Shown here piece after piece: positions 30,751-40,018 of a stretch of 64,000 nt of DNA (positions are counted from its first letter, which is position 1; each line of letters begins with the position of its first letter). This stretch comes from Pseudomonas helleri (GTDB taxonomy: Bacteria > Pseudomonadota > Gammaproteobacteria > Pseudomonadales > Pseudomonadaceae), in contig NZ_JYLD01000001.1 of NCBI RefSeq assembly GCF_001043025.1, positions 124,001-188,000 on the forward strand. The letters are read 5' to 3'. Below the pieces are notes generated by a model. It did not search any database and had not been told where the DNA came from. It saw only the letters and a program-made list of their open reading frames with translations. The position numbers and the translations under genes were made by a program.

Positions 30751-32034
30751 TTAGATAACAATTCTCAGGCATTGGCCAGCGTGATAAAGCGAGAATCCCG
30801 CCTCATACAAACAGCTGCGCAAGCCCGCATGCGGCACTGATTGCATGGCCGAAAAAGGAATTGGCAGCGCGTTGGCATCGCCGTGACACAGGTAGTCTGC
30901 GAACGCTTTGCCCACCACAGTGCCGGTGGTCACGCCGCGACCGTTATAGCCTGTGACCGCCACTAAACCGGGCGCGGGCTCGAATAAACGCATCAAGTGA
31001 TCAGGGGTGAAGGCGATGCAGCCGGTCCAGGTGCACTCCCACTCCACGCCTTTCAACGACGGGAAGTAATGCTGTTGCACGCGGTCAGCCCAGGCCTTCA
31101 AGAACCAGGCGGGTTTTTGATTGCCGTTGCCCAGGCTGCCGAGCAATAAACGGCCCTCGGCGTCGCGGCGAATGCTGCTGAGCACCTGGCGCGTGTCCCA
31201 CGACCCTTGGCCGCCGGGCAAGATGCTTTTGGCGCTGTCATCGGTCAGGGGTTTAGAAGCCACCTGGTAGTAATAACCGGGGAAAAAGTTACGCCGCAGG
31301 TCAGTCCATTCGCCTTCGGTGTAGGCGTTGGAGGCTAGCACCACCTGTTCAGCGCTGACCGCTCCGCGTGCCGTTTGCACCGACCAGCGCGCGCCCTGGC
31401 GCTCCAGCCCGGTAACGGGCGAATGATCAAACAAGCGACCGCCCAGATCACTGGCGGCTTTCGCCAGCCCCGAGGTGTAGGCCATGGGATTGAGCGTACC
31501 GGCGCGGCGGTCGAGCAAGGCGGCGGCAATTTTTTGGGTGCCGGTGGCGGCTGCACAGGCAGAGCCGGTGAGCAGCTCGACCGGCGCGCCGCGGCGCTTC
31601 CATTGTTGCTCGCGGCTGCGCAAGTCTGCTTCGCCGCGGGCGTTGTGAGCCATGTGCAACGTGCCTTCGCGACGTAACTGGCAGTCGATGCGGTACCTGT
31701 CGACAAGGCTGAACACCAGCGACGGTGCGGCGCCGAGCATGCGATTGAGCTGGCTGCCGACGGCCTCACCGAAACCGGCCTCGATGTCGTCCGGCGGGAT
31801 CCACATCCCCGCGTTGACCAGCCCGACGTTGCGCCCGGACCCACCGTGCCCGGTACGGTGGGCCTCAAGCACGCACACGCTTTTACCTTGTTCGAGCAAA
31901 TGGATGGCGGCGGACAAACCGGTGATCCCGGCGCCAATGACGCACACATCAACGCTCAATTCGCCCTTGAACGCGGGCGCTTGCGGACGTTGAGGCGTCA
32001 GGGTTTCCCATAAGCATTGTTCTTGTAGTGGCAT
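30751..32034 (-). CDS. amaA: FAD-dependent oxidase, AmaA type (L-pipecolate oxidase)
   Basis: 427 residues, DAO-family flavoprotein. The dinucleotide-binding motif is VCVIGAGITGLSAAIHLLEQG and the C-terminal FAD contact is VAVTGYNGRGVTTGTVVG. Pairing with amaB identifies it as AmaA, which oxidises L-pipecolate to piperideine-6-carboxylate in Pseudomonas D-lysine breakdown. Start at ATG 32034. A REP element separates it from amaB, upstream on the same strand. Confidence 0.82.
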   Translation of the reverse strand: MPLQEQCLWETLTPQRPQAPAFKGELSVDVCVIGAGITGLSAAIHLLEQGKSVCVLEAHRTGHGGSGRNVGLVNAGMWIPPDDIEAGFGEAVGSQLNRMLGAAPSLVFSLVDRYRIDCQLRREGTLHMAHNARGEADLRSREQQWKRRGAPVELLTGSACAAATGTQKIAAALLDRRAGTLNPMAYTSGLAKAASDLGGRLFDHSPVTGLERQGARWSVQTARGAVSAEQVVLASNAYTEGEWTDLRRNFFPGYYYQVASKPLTDDSAKSILPGGQGSWDTRQVLSSIRRDAEGRLLLGSLGNGNQKPAWFLKAWADRVQQHYFPSLKGVEWECTWTGCIAFTPDHLMRLFEPAPGLVAVTGYNGRGVTTGTVVGKAFADYLCHGDANALPIPFSAMQSVPHAGLRSCLYEAGFSLYHAGQCLRIVI

Positions 32035-32077
32035 GGGGGGCTCCAGCAATGAAACCGGGTGATGATCTGACCTCATT

Positions 32078-32143
32078 CGTAGGAGTTGCCGCAGGCTGCG
32101 ATCTTTTGATCTTGAAAGATCGCAGCCTGCGGCAGCTCCTACG
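32078..32143. repeat. REP/REPIN palindrome, type III
   Basis: A different palindrome family: arms CGTAGGAGTTGCCGCAGGCT and AGCCTGCGGCAGCTCCTACG around GATCTTTTGATC. It lies between amaB and amaA. One half of this type recurs in the mosaic element at 49131. Confidence 0.85.
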
Positions 32144-32156
32144 GTGTGCTCGTCAG

Positions 32157-33647
32157 TTAGTCAAACGTAATACCCTGCGCCAACGGCAGCTCCAGCGAGT
32201 AGTTCACGGTGTTGGTCTGGCGGCGCATGTAGCCGCGCCAGGCGTCGGAGCCAGATTCACGACCGCCGCCGGTTTCTTTTTCGCCACCAAAGGCACCGCC
32301 GATCTCTGCACCGCTCGGGCCAATGTTGACGTTGGCGATGCCGCAATCACTGCCGGTGGCTGACATGAATTGCTCGGCCTCACGCACGTCGGTGGTGAAC
32401 ACGCACGATGACAAGCCTTGCGGCACGGCGTTGTTCAGGCGCAAGGCCTCGGCAAAGTCGCTGTAACCGATCACGTACAGGATCGGTGCAAAGGTTTCGC
32501 TGCACACCACTTCGCTTTGTTCTGGCATTTCCACAATGGCCGGGGCCACGTAGTACGCATCCGGGTATTGGCTGGCCAGTTGGCGCTCGCCGCCAAACAC
32601 CCGCCCGCCTTCGCTCAGGGCTTGTTCCAGGGCGTTTTGCATGTTTTCAAAGCTGTGTTGGTCGATCAGCGGGCCGACCAGGTTGCCTTCCAGCGGGTGG
32701 CCGATGCGCACTTTGGAATACGCCGCTTTGAGCCGGGTGACGATGTCTGCTTTGACCGATTCGTGTGCGATCAACCGGCGCAGGCTGGTGCAACGCTGCC
32801 CGGCGGTGCCGACGGCGCTGAACAGGATGGCGCGCACGGCCATGTCCAGATCGGCGCTGGGGCCGAGGATCATCGCGTTGTTGCCGCCCAGTTCGAGAAT
32901 GCTGCGGGCAAAACGCGCGGCGATTTTAGGCGCCACTTCGCGGCCCATGCGGGTGCTGCCGGTGGCGCTGATCAGCGCGACACGCGGGTCATCGACCAGA
33001 GCCTCACCGGCGTCGCGACCACCGATCACCACTTGGCTCAGGTACTGGGGCGCATCGCTGAAGTTGCTGAGCACGCGATCGAATAGCGCCTGGCAGGCCA
33101 GCGCGGTCAGCGGGGTTTTCTCGGACGGCTTCCAGATCACCGCGTTGCCGCACACCAGCGCCAGCGTGGTGTTCCACGCCCACACGGCAACCGGGAAGTT
33201 AAAGGCACTGATCACCCCGACCACGCCCAGCGGGTGCCAAGTTTCGCGCATGTGGTGGCCGGGACGTTCCGAGGCGATGGTCAGGCCGTAGAGCTGACGC
33301 GACAGGCCGACGGCGAAGTCGCAGATGTCGATCATCTCCTGCACTTCGCCCAGGCCTTCCTGAGTGATTTTGCCCGCTTCCCACGACACCAGTTCGCCCA
33401 GGTCCGCCTTGTATTCACGCAACAGGTCACCGAACTGGCGCACCAGTTCACCCCGGCGCGGCGCCGGGACTTTGCGCCAGGCCTCAAATGCATGTTCAGC
33501 GCGGGTCACGTGCTGTTCAACCTCGGCCGCCCCTTCCCACTGCACGGTGCCAATCTGGCTGCCATCAATCGGCGTGTAAACCGGCTGCTTGCCGCGTTGA
33601 TACAGCGCCGGGTTCACGCCAAGACGATCCAGTAATGCAGCAACCAT
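32157..33647 (-). CDS. amaB: Aldehyde dehydrogenase AmaB (piperideine-6-carboxylate / aminoadipate semialdehyde dehydrogenase)
   Basis: 496 residues, ALDH7/antiquitin type. Catalytic Glu in LELGGNNAMI, catalytic Cys in GTAGQRCTSLRR, NAD site SATGSTRMG, and the long C-terminus (GGGRESGSDAWRGYMRRQTN) of alpha-aminoadipic semialdehyde dehydrogenases. It makes 2-aminoadipate from the amaA product. Divergent from the LysR gene. Confidence 0.92.
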   Translation of the reverse strand: MVAALLDRLGVNPALYQRGKQPVYTPIDGSQIGTVQWEGAAEVEQHVTRAEHAFEAWRKVPAPRRGELVRQFGDLLREYKADLGELVSWEAGKITQEGLGEVQEMIDICDFAVGLSRQLYGLTIASERPGHHMRETWHPLGVVGVISAFNFPVAVWAWNTTLALVCGNAVIWKPSEKTPLTALACQALFDRVLSNFSDAPQYLSQVVIGGRDAGEALVDDPRVALISATGSTRMGREVAPKIAARFARSILELGGNNAMILGPSADLDMAVRAILFSAVGTAGQRCTSLRRLIAHESVKADIVTRLKAAYSKVRIGHPLEGNLVGPLIDQHSFENMQNALEQALSEGGRVFGGERQLASQYPDAYYVAPAIVEMPEQSEVVCSETFAPILYVIGYSDFAEALRLNNAVPQGLSSCVFTTDVREAEQFMSATGSDCGIANVNIGPSGAEIGGAFGGEKETGGGRESGSDAWRGYMRRQTNTVNYSLELPLAQGITFD

Positions 33648-33799
33648 GGGGCACTCCTTAGATTCAATAATCAGGTTCTTAGGCCTTTAGTTGTAGCTGG
33701 CTCATCCGGCGGTAACAAACGACCTTTAAGCGAGATATCATTCCGAAAATTCATGCTGCACGGGTAAAGTCGGCGAACAACCAGCACTGGAGGGTCTTT

Positions 33800-34696
33800 A
33801 TGCTGAACAAGCGTTATCTGCCATCGATCACGGCGTTGCAGTGTTTTGAGGCGGTGACCCGGCACCTGAGCTTTACCCGCGCCGCCGAAGAGCTGAACCT
33901 GACCCAAAGTGCGGTCAGCAAGCAGGTTGCACAGCTGGAAGAACTGCTTCAGCACTTGTTGTTCCGCCGCGTGCGGCGCCGCCTGCAACTGACGCCCGCT
34001 GGCGACTTGTACCTGGTAGAAGTCCGAAAAATCCTGACCCAAGTCGAGATGTCGACCCACACCCTGCGCTCGTATGGCGGCGAAACCGAGGTGTTGCGCG
34101 TGTCGACGCCGTCGACCTTTGGCGCCCGCTGGCTGATGCCGCGCCTCAAGGGCTGGCGACTGCGGCACCCACATATTCATCTGGACGTGTGCAACGAACA
34201 GCCCGCCGATGACTTGCTGCAAGGGCGCAGTGATCTGGCGTTCTACTTTGGCCAGGGGTCGCGGCCCGGCACCGAGTCGGTGAGGTTGTTCGGTGAAGAA
34301 CTGGTCGCAGTGTGTGCGCCGTCGAGCTTGCCCGACCATCCCTTCGACGACCCCACGCAACTCACCGACCTGGTGCTGCTGCAAAACGCCTCACGCCCGC
34401 AGGCCTGGCACGAATGGTTTGAAAGCCAGGGTTATCACACCGATCACAGCTATCACGGGCCACGGTTCGACACGTTTTATATGTGCATCCGCGCGGCGCA
34501 GGTGGGCTGCGGCGTGGCCTTGCTGCCGAGGTTTCTGGTGGAAGAAGAACTGAGCGAAGGCAAGCTGGTCATTGCCTGGCAGCACCCGATGCCGAGCCGC
34601 GATGCGTATTACCTGGCCTATCCCGAACACTCGGCGGGCGTGCCGAAGGTCAAGGCGTTTGTGAACTGGATGATGGAACATCTGGATGACCTGTAG
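33800..34696 (+). CDS. LysR-family regulator (GcvA-like), likely controls amaB/amaA
   Basis: 298 residues; N-terminal helix-turn-helix (LSFTRAAEELNLTQSAVSKQVAQLE) and substrate-binding domain. It opens with LPSITALQCFEAVTRH as in GcvA-like regulators. The 152-bp gap to the divergent amaB would hold the shared operator. In P. putida a LysR gene lies in the same place next to amaAB. The stop codon is the TAG inside the following REP element. Confidence 0.9.
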   Translation: MLNKRYLPSITALQCFEAVTRHLSFTRAAEELNLTQSAVSKQVAQLEELLQHLLFRRVRRRLQLTPAGDLYLVEVRKILTQVEMSTHTLRSYGGETEVLRVSTPSTFGARWLMPRLKGWRLRHPHIHLDVCNEQPADDLLQGRSDLAFYFGQGSRPGTESVRLFGEELVAVCAPSSLPDHPFDDPTQLTDLVLLQNASRPQAWHEWFESQGYHTDHSYHGPRFDTFYMCIRAAQVGCGVALLPRFLVEEELSEGKLVIAWQHPMPSRDAYYLAYPEHSAGVPKVKAFVNWMMEHLDDL

Positions 34697-34759
34697 GAGC
34701 GAGCTTGCCTCGCGATCTTTTAAACGATCAAAAGATCGCGAGACAAGCTCGCTCCTACA
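34692..34759. repeat. REP/REPIN palindrome, type I, overlapping the LysR stop codon
   Basis: Arms TGTAGGAGCGAGCTTGCCTC and GAGACAAGCTCGCTCCTACA. The first bases provide the TAG stop of the LysR gene, so the element has inserted exactly at, or replaced, the gene end. Confidence 0.9.
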
Positions 34760-34873
34760 GATGAGAGAAAAAACCGCTGGCAATACGGTCTGCGAATATG
34801 CGCCACTATCGCCATTCATTGAAAAAGCTGAACGCCGTGGCTATCAGGCACGGGCAGCATGGAGATTGCCGCT

Positions 34874-36088
34874 ATGAGCGAGAGTGTGTTTGCCGACCGC
34901 ATCGTGCAGAACTTGCTCGACACCGATTTCTACAAACTGACCATGATGCAGGCGGTGCTGCACAACTACCCCAACGTTGAAGTCGAATGGGAGTTCCGCT
35001 GCCGTAACAGCGAGGACCTGCGCCCGTACTTGAGCGAGATTCGCCACCAGATCGAACGCCTCGCTGAGCTGAGCATGACCCCGGACCAGCTCGGCTTTCT
35101 GGAACGCATCACGTTTATGAAGCCCGACTTCATCCGCTTTCTGGGCCTGTTCCGCTTCAACCTGCGCTACGGGCACACCGGCATCGAAAATGGCGAGCTG
35201 TTTATCCGCCTGCGCGGCCCGTGGCTGCATGTGATTCTGTTTGAAGTGCCGCTGCTGGCGATTGTCAGTGAAGTGCGCAACCGCTCACGCTATGCCGGCA
35301 CGCTGCTGCGAGAGGCCCGCGAGCAGTTGTATCGCAAGTTTGACTGGCTGCAAGCCAACGCCAATGCCGACGAACTGGCTGAGTTGCAAGTCGCCGATTT
35401 CGGCACGCGTCGCCGGTTTTCTTACCGGGTGCAGGAAGAAGTCGTCACGGTGCTCAAGCATGACTTCCCCGGGCGCTTTGTCGGCACCAGCAACGTCAAC
35501 CTGTCCCGCGAGCTGGACATGAAGCCGCTGGGCACCATGGCCCACGAATGGATCATGGCGCACCAACAACTGGGCCCGCGCCTGATCGACAGCCAAAGCG
35601 CCGCGCTCGATTGCTGGGTGCGTGAGTACCGGGGCCTGCTGGGCATCGCCCTGACCGACTGCATCACCACCGACGCCTTTTTGGCCGACTTTGATCTGTA
35701 CTTCGCCAAACTGTTCGACGGTTTGCGCCACGACTCGGGTGACCCGGTGGTGTGGGCCGAAAAATGCATTGCGCATTACCATCACCTGGGCATCGACCCG
35801 ATGAGCAAGACCCTGGTGTTTTCCGACAGCCTGACGTTACCCCGCGCACTGGAGATTTTCCGGGCGTTGCGTGGCCGTATCAACGTCAGCTTCGGCATCG
35901 GGACTAACCTGACCTGCGACATTCCGGGTGTTGAGCCGATGAGCATCGTGCTTAAAATGACCGCCTGTAATGGCTCACCCGTCGCCAAGATTTCGGATGA
36001 GCCGGGCAAGACCCATTGCTCTGATCCAAACTTCGCCGCCTATTTGCGCCACGTTTTCAATGTTCCTGAACAATCCTCCAAGGAGTGA
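34874..36088 (+). CDS. pncB: Nicotinate phosphoribosyltransferase
   Basis: 404 residues. Opens [21 protein letters not shown], with [23 protein letters not shown] holding the conserved active-site His, and a PRPP-binding end ([10 protein letters not shown]). It converts nicotinate plus PRPP to nicotinate mononucleotide in NAD salvage. Start ATG 34874 has GGAG nine bases upstream. nadE follows after 3 bases, forming an NAD-salvage operon. Confidence 0.96.
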   Translation: MSESVFADRIVQNLLDTDFYKLTMMQAVLHNYPNVEVEWEFRCRNSEDLRPYLSEIRHQIERLAELSMTPDQLGFLERITFMKPDFIRFLGLFRFNLRYGHTGIENGELFIRLRGPWLHVILFEVPLLAIVSEVRNRSRYAGTLLREAREQLYRKFDWLQANANADELAELQVADFGTRRRFSYRVQEEVVTVLKHDFPGRFVGTSNVNLSRELDMKPLGTMAHEWIMAHQQLGPRLIDSQSAALDCWVREYRGLLGIALTDCITTDAFLADFDLYFAKLFDGLRHDSGDPVVWAEKCIAHYHHLGIDPMSKTLVFSDSLTLPRALEIFRALRGRINVSFGIGTNLTCDIPGVEPMSIVLKMTACNGSPVAKISDEPGKTHCSDPNFAAYLRHVFNVPEQSSKE

Positions 36089-36091
36089 ATC

Positions 36092-36919
36092 ATGCAGGCC
36101 GTACAGCGTCAGATTGCTGAAGATCTCAATGTCCAACCGCCGTTTAAAGACACTGCCGCGCTTGAGTCCGAGATTGCACGGCGCATCACCTTTATTCAGT
36201 GCTGCCTGCACAACGCCAGGCTCAAGACCCTGGTGCTGGGCATCAGCGGCGGCGTCGACTCGTTGACCGCAGGCTTGCTGGCTCAGAAGGCCGTGCAGCA
36301 GCTGCGCGAACAGACCGGCGATCAGGCATACCGCTTTATTGCCGTGCGCCTGCCCTACGGCGTGCAGCAAGACGAAGCCGATGCCACCGCGGCCGTCGAC
36401 TTTATCAACCCCGATGAGCGCCAGACCGTGAACATCGGCCCGGCAGTCAAAGCCCTGGCCGCTGAGGTCAGCGCGTTTGAAGGCAAAAAGCCAGAAACCG
36501 TGGACTTTGTGCTGGGCAACACCAAGGCGCGGATGCGCATGGTGGCGCAATACACCATCGCTGGCGCCACGGGCGGGCTGGTGATCGGCACCGACCACGC
36601 CGCCGAAGCCGTGATGGGCTTTTTCACCAAGTTTGGCGATGGCTCGTGCGACCTTGCCCCGCTCAGCGGGCTGGTAAAGCACCAGGTCCGGGCCATTGCC
36701 CGTCACTTGGGTGCACCAGAGTTTCTGGTCGAGAAAGTCCCTACCGCTGACCTGGAAGACCTCGCGCCGGGCAAACCCGACGAAGTCTCCCATGGCGTGA
36801 CCTATGCCGAGATTGACGCGTTCCTGCACGGCGAGCCGGTGCGCGAAGAGGCGTTCAATATCATCTGCAGCACCTATGAGAAGACCCACCACAAGCGCGA
36901 GATGCCGTTCGCGCCGTGA
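36092..36919 (+). CDS. nadE: Ammonia-dependent NAD+ synthetase
   Basis: 275 residues, adenine nucleotide alpha hydrolase fold with the PP-loop [12 protein letters not shown]. It also has [19 protein letters not shown] and the C-terminal HKREMPFAP. No glutaminase domain, so ammonia is the direct donor. It amidates nicotinate adenine dinucleotide. Coupled to pncB; AAGGAG precedes the ATG. Confidence 0.97.
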   Translation: MQAVQRQIAEDLNVQPPFKDTAALESEIARRITFIQCCLHNARLKTLVLGISGGVDSLTAGLLAQKAVQQLREQTGDQAYRFIAVRLPYGVQQDEADATAAVDFINPDERQTVNIGPAVKALAAEVSAFEGKKPETVDFVLGNTKARMRMVAQYTIAGATGGLVIGTDHAAEAVMGFFTKFGDGSCDLAPLSGLVKHQVRAIARHLGAPEFLVEKVPTADLEDLAPGKPDEVSHGVTYAEIDAFLHGEPVREEAFNIICSTYEKTHHKREMPFAP

Positions 36920-36928
36920 GGCCTGGCT

Positions 36929-36962
36929 GCGCAGGCGGCGATGCATTCATCGCCACCTGCGC
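36929..36962 (+). terminator. Strong hairpin after pncB-nadE
   Basis: Stem GCGCAGGCGGCGAT / ATCGCCACCTGCGC with one mismatch and a 6-base loop, 9 bases past the nadE stop. No T-run follows, so it may act as an mRNA 3' end or stability hairpin rather than an intrinsic terminator. Confidence 0.45.
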
Positions 36963-36989
36963 GTCTCAGAAACAACTTGTAACTTGCAC

Positions 36990-37002
36990 GTTATAAAGTA
37001 AC
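36990..37002 (+). promoter_or_regulatory. Zur-like operator candidate, site 1
   Basis: GTTATAAAGTAAC, 59 bases before the start of the next gene. It matches 10 of 12 defined positions of the Zur core as I recall it (GTTATA-N-TATAAC). The same 13-mer with one change stands upstream of the amidase gene at 38756-38768. Confidence 0.45.
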
Positions 37003-37060
37003 AACAATGCTGTAGCATGGGGGCGTTTCCGCACTTTAGAACCCCCATAGGTCAGCCTTG

Positions 37061-37498
37061 ATGAGCCAAGCCCCTTCCTCACCGCCAGCCAACGAACCGT
37101 TTGCCGATACCGAACTGGCATGCCTCGTAGGTGCCAAAGCCGCCCTCTTTCGCTGGGCTGCAACCATTGCCACCCGTGACGTCGAACAAATCCTCGCGCT
37201 GTATGCCCCCGACGCCATCCTGGTGCCGACCTTGTCCAATCAGGTGCGTGATTGCGACGACAGCCGCCGTAACTATTTCGAGAACTTTTTGGCCAATGAG
37301 GGGCTGGTGTGTGACATCCAGGTGTTCAAAAAGCGCGTCAGCCGCAAACTCGGCACCGTGGTCGTGGGCGGCCTTTACACCTTTGCCTACCGGGCAAACA
37401 ACGAACAGCGCCTGGTACCGGCGCGGTTCCTGTTCACCTTCGAACGCATCAATGACGTGTGGCTGATTACGGGCCATCACTCCTCTATCGAAGCGTGA
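37061..37498 (+). CDS. SnoaL-like / CaMKII-association-domain-like protein
   Basis: 145 residues, one cone-shaped alpha+beta domain of the NTF2/SnoaL superfamily. Opening helix FRWAATIATRDVEQILALYAPDAILVPT and closing strands ARFLFTFERINDVWLITGHHSSIE match the CaMKII-association/DUF4440 group. No signal peptide and no enzymatic motif that I can name. Convergent with the amidase gene; both carry a Zur-like box upstream, suggesting common control. ATG 37061 chosen over a TTG one codon earlier. Confidence 0.75.
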   Translation: MSQAPSSPPANEPFADTELACLVGAKAALFRWAATIATRDVEQILALYAPDAILVPTLSNQVRDCDDSRRNYFENFLANEGLVCDIQVFKKRVSRKLGTVVVGGLYTFAYRANNEQRLVPARFLFTFERINDVWLITGHHSSIEA

Positions 37499-37511
37499 CC
37501 CGTTTGCGGGC

Positions 37512-38711
37512 TCAGGCAGACTCGTTTCTGACCTTGGCCGCGATCAGGCTGTCAGCGGGCGGGCGCTGACGGAAGTACTGGTCTACCCCGGCAAAGATCG
37601 CCTCGGCAATTTTGCGTTGGTGGCGGGTGTCATGCAGCCGCTGGCAATCGTTGACGTTGGAAATGAACCCGGTCTCCACCAGAATCGACGGCACCGCCGC
37701 CGACTTGAGCACGGCAAACCCGGCCTGCTCAACCCTGGACTGATGCAGCCGCGCAACGCCGCCCAGTTGCGACAGCACCTGATGCCCCAGGTCCAGGCTG
37801 GTGGAGATGGTCGCGTTCATCGACATGTCCAGCAGCACGCCCGCCACCATCGGGTCGTCCTTGTGCAGCTTGACGTTTAAGCCGCCGCCCACCGAATCGG
37901 CGTCGTTTTCACGATCCGCCATCCAGCGCGCCATCGAAGACGTCGCCCCGTTTTGCGAGAGCGCAAAGACCGACGCGCCTGACGCCGTTAACCTCGGCGC
38001 TGCATCGGCATGCACAGAAATAAACAGATCGGCATCGAGCTTTTGCGCCACTTCGGCGCGTTTGCGCAGCGGAATAAAGATGTCATCGGTACGCACCAGC
38101 TTGGCCTTGTAGCCTTTTTGCGCGTCGATACGCTTGGCCAGCAGCTTGGCGATTTGCAGCGCAACGATTTTTTCTTGTTCGCCCTTGGAGCCCACCGCGC
38201 CGGGGTCTTTGCCACCGTGGCCAGCATCAATGACCACCAGTAGGTCTCGGTTGCGCTTGGCTACCGGGCGTTCGGGCGCAGTTGGCGTGACGACCGATGA
38301 GGCAACCGCTTTCGCCGGCTGGCCCACCAGTTGTAGCTCCAGGCGGTGGCCATTGGCCGACAGGGGCCTGAGCGCAGCGCGCACACCGGCATCTGCCAGG
38401 TCCAGTACGATGCGCAGATCACCCGCCGGGGTTTTGCCGCTGCGGATGGCGGTGACAGGCGTGCCGTCCAGCACCAGCCCTTCCAAGGGTGCTGCCAACA
38501 CCGCGCGTTTGAGGTCAATCACCACGCGGGGCGGCGACTCAAGGGTAAAGCTGTTGGCGATGACCGGCCCGCTGAGGTCAAACAGCAGCGTGGTCGAACC
38601 TTGCACTCGACTGACACTCACACGCCGCACTGCTTGTGAGGCATACGCTATAAGTGGCGTCGGCAATGCCAACCCGGCCAAGAGAAATTTCACCACGCTA
38701 CGTCTGTCCAT
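37512..38711 (-). CDS. N-acetylmuramoyl-L-alanine amidase, Tat-exported (AmiA/AmiC type)
   Basis: 399 residues. The start is taken as ATG 38711, with GGAAGG upstream. A twin-arginine type signal (DRRSVVKFLLAG) leads to an AMIN domain (about residues 30-130) and a C-terminal Amidase_3 domain. The domain carries the zinc ligands and catalytic Glu in DAGHGGKDPGAVG, EQEKIVALQ, SVHADA and VETGFISN. It cleaves the amide between MurNAc and the stem peptide during daughter-cell separation. A paralog of this family (amiA) belongs to the zinc-starvation cluster of P. aeruginosa, which fits the Zur-like box 45 bases upstream. Confidence 0.92.
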   Translation of the reverse strand: MDRRSVVKFLLAGLALPTPLIAYASQAVRRVSVSRVQGSTTLLFDLSGPVIANSFTLESPPRVVIDLKRAVLAAPLEGLVLDGTPVTAIRSGKTPAGDLRIVLDLADAGVRAALRPLSANGHRLELQLVGQPAKAVASSVVTPTAPERPVAKRNRDLLVVIDAGHGGKDPGAVGSKGEQEKIVALQIAKLLAKRIDAQKGYKAKLVRTDDIFIPLRKRAEVAQKLDADLFISVHADAAPRLTASGASVFALSQNGATSSMARWMADRENDADSVGGGLNVKLHKDDPMVAGVLLDMSMNATISTSLDLGHQVLSQLGGVARLHQSRVEQAGFAVLKSAAVPSILVETGFISNVNDCQRLHDTRHQRKIAEAIFAGVDQYFRQRPPADSLIAAKVRNESA

Positions 38712-38755
38712 ACACCTTCCACGCACAAGAATACTCCGGTCGCGTCATCTTACTC

Positions 38756-38768
38756 GTTACGTTATAAC
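38756..38768 (-). promoter_or_regulatory. Zur-like operator candidate, site 2
   Basis: On the minus strand GTTATAACGTAAC, 45 bases before the amidase ATG. It differs from site 1 at one base. It could also lie in the control region of the divergent DUF1338 gene 166 bases away. Confidence 0.45.
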
Positions 38769-38934
38769 GGCTAGATGAAGATTTTGACGGGCAGGTTTTA
38801 TCATCAAAAGGCTGCGTAGAGCTGTCTGCACCACAGCCAGAAAAAACGGAATGAACCCCGCATTTTTTTTCGCTTGTCCGCACGGGGCTCAGCGGCTTTG
38901 ATAGACCTCTATTTGGTCGTCAGAGCCCTGCCCC

Positions 38935-39957
38935 ATGTCTTCTTTCGATGGTTTGTTCTCTTTGGTTGAATCGGCACTCGATCAGCCAACGGCTCACTGG
39001 TTGCGCGAGCATGTCGAGGTGCCCCCTGCCTTGCAGCGCTTTAACTGGAGCGAACAGTCGCTGCACCGCGTATGGCTCGCGCAAGCGCTGAACCTGTGTT
39101 TGTTCCACACCTTGGTCAACGCCGTGCCAGATGGCCGACGGTATGTCGAAGAACAAGCCCGGCAAGGGCGCAAGGTGGTGTTTGATCACGGCGCCATTCG
39201 CACGGTGGACTGGCCCATTAACGGTCAGTTGCCACGCGGCCGTCAGGCGTTTGCACGTTTGCTGGAGCCGCTGGGCTTTACCGATGTGCGCAACTACCCG
39301 CTGACCAAACTGAACATGACCGGCTGGGGCTATCGCCAAATGGACCTGCCTGAAGACATTGCCCAGTTTTTTGTCTCGGAGCTGCACCCCGGGCGCTTCA
39401 GCGAGGCCTTTCAGCACGCCGTCAGCCGCGTTGTCGGCTCAAGCCTCGACCCGCTGCAGCCTGAACACTTGAGCCTGCTCAACCGCCTGAGCCTGACCCG
39501 CCATTGCAGCCTGAGCGAGGCCCGCACGCTGTTGCCCGCCTTGCACCGCGCCTTTGGCCGCCAACACGGCGTGGTCCACACAACGGACTACCAGTGCTTG
39601 CTCAACGAAAGCGCAGAAATGGCCTGGATCGCCACCGAGGGCAACAGCTTCAACCACTTGACCGACCGCGTGCAGGACCTGAACGCCTGCGTCGCCCGGC
39701 AGCGCGAGTTGCAGCGGCCAATGAAAGACAGCATTGAGGTGTCAGCTTCGGGGCGGGTCATGCAGACGGCCTACCGCGCCTGCACCGTCACCCGCGAGCT
39801 GATCGACGCCCAAGGCCAGTGCCGCGAGCATCAAGTGCCGGGCTCGTTTGTCGAGTTTATTCAGCGCAAGGTCGACCCGGACAACGGCCGCATCGACCTG
39901 AACTTCGACAGTAGCAACGCCCAGGGCATTTTCAAGATGACCGACTCAAAAGCCTGA
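38935..39957 (+). CDS. DUF1338-family protein, 2-oxoadipate dioxygenase/decarboxylase-like
   Basis: 340 residues, shorter than the P. putida enzyme HglS (about 460). It has the family hallmark HGAIRTV and candidate metal ligands His85 (DHGAIR), His241 (FNHLTD) and Glu307 (FVEFIQR). The 156-residue spacing between the two His equals that recalled for the HglS ligands. HglS converts 2-oxoadipate to 2-hydroxyglutarate in D-lysine catabolism, and amaAB are 5 kb away. In P. putida the equivalent gene is beside amaAB. The reaction here is an inference. Confidence 0.75.
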   Translation: MSSFDGLFSLVESALDQPTAHWLREHVEVPPALQRFNWSEQSLHRVWLAQALNLCLFHTLVNAVPDGRRYVEEQARQGRKVVFDHGAIRTVDWPINGQLPRGRQAFARLLEPLGFTDVRNYPLTKLNMTGWGYRQMDLPEDIAQFFVSELHPGRFSEAFQHAVSRVVGSSLDPLQPEHLSLLNRLSLTRHCSLSEARTLLPALHRAFGRQHGVVHTTDYQCLLNESAEMAWIATEGNSFNHLTDRVQDLNACVARQRELQRPMKDSIEVSASGRVMQTAYRACTVTRELIDAQGQCREHQVPGSFVEFIQRKVDPDNGRIDLNFDSSNAQGIFKMTDSKA

Positions 39958-39968
39958 GCCTGAATGCA

Positions 39969-40004
39969 AACAGCCCCGACGGCGCAACGCACGTCAGGGC
40001 TGTT
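39969..40004. terminator. Bidirectional hairpin between DUF1338 gene and azurin
   Basis: Inverted repeat AACAGCCCCGACG / CGTCAGGGCTGTT in the 61-bp gap between convergent genes. Poor T-runs on both sides, so termination strength is uncertain. Confidence 0.45.
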
Positions 40005-40018
40005 AGAGGCACCTGCGC

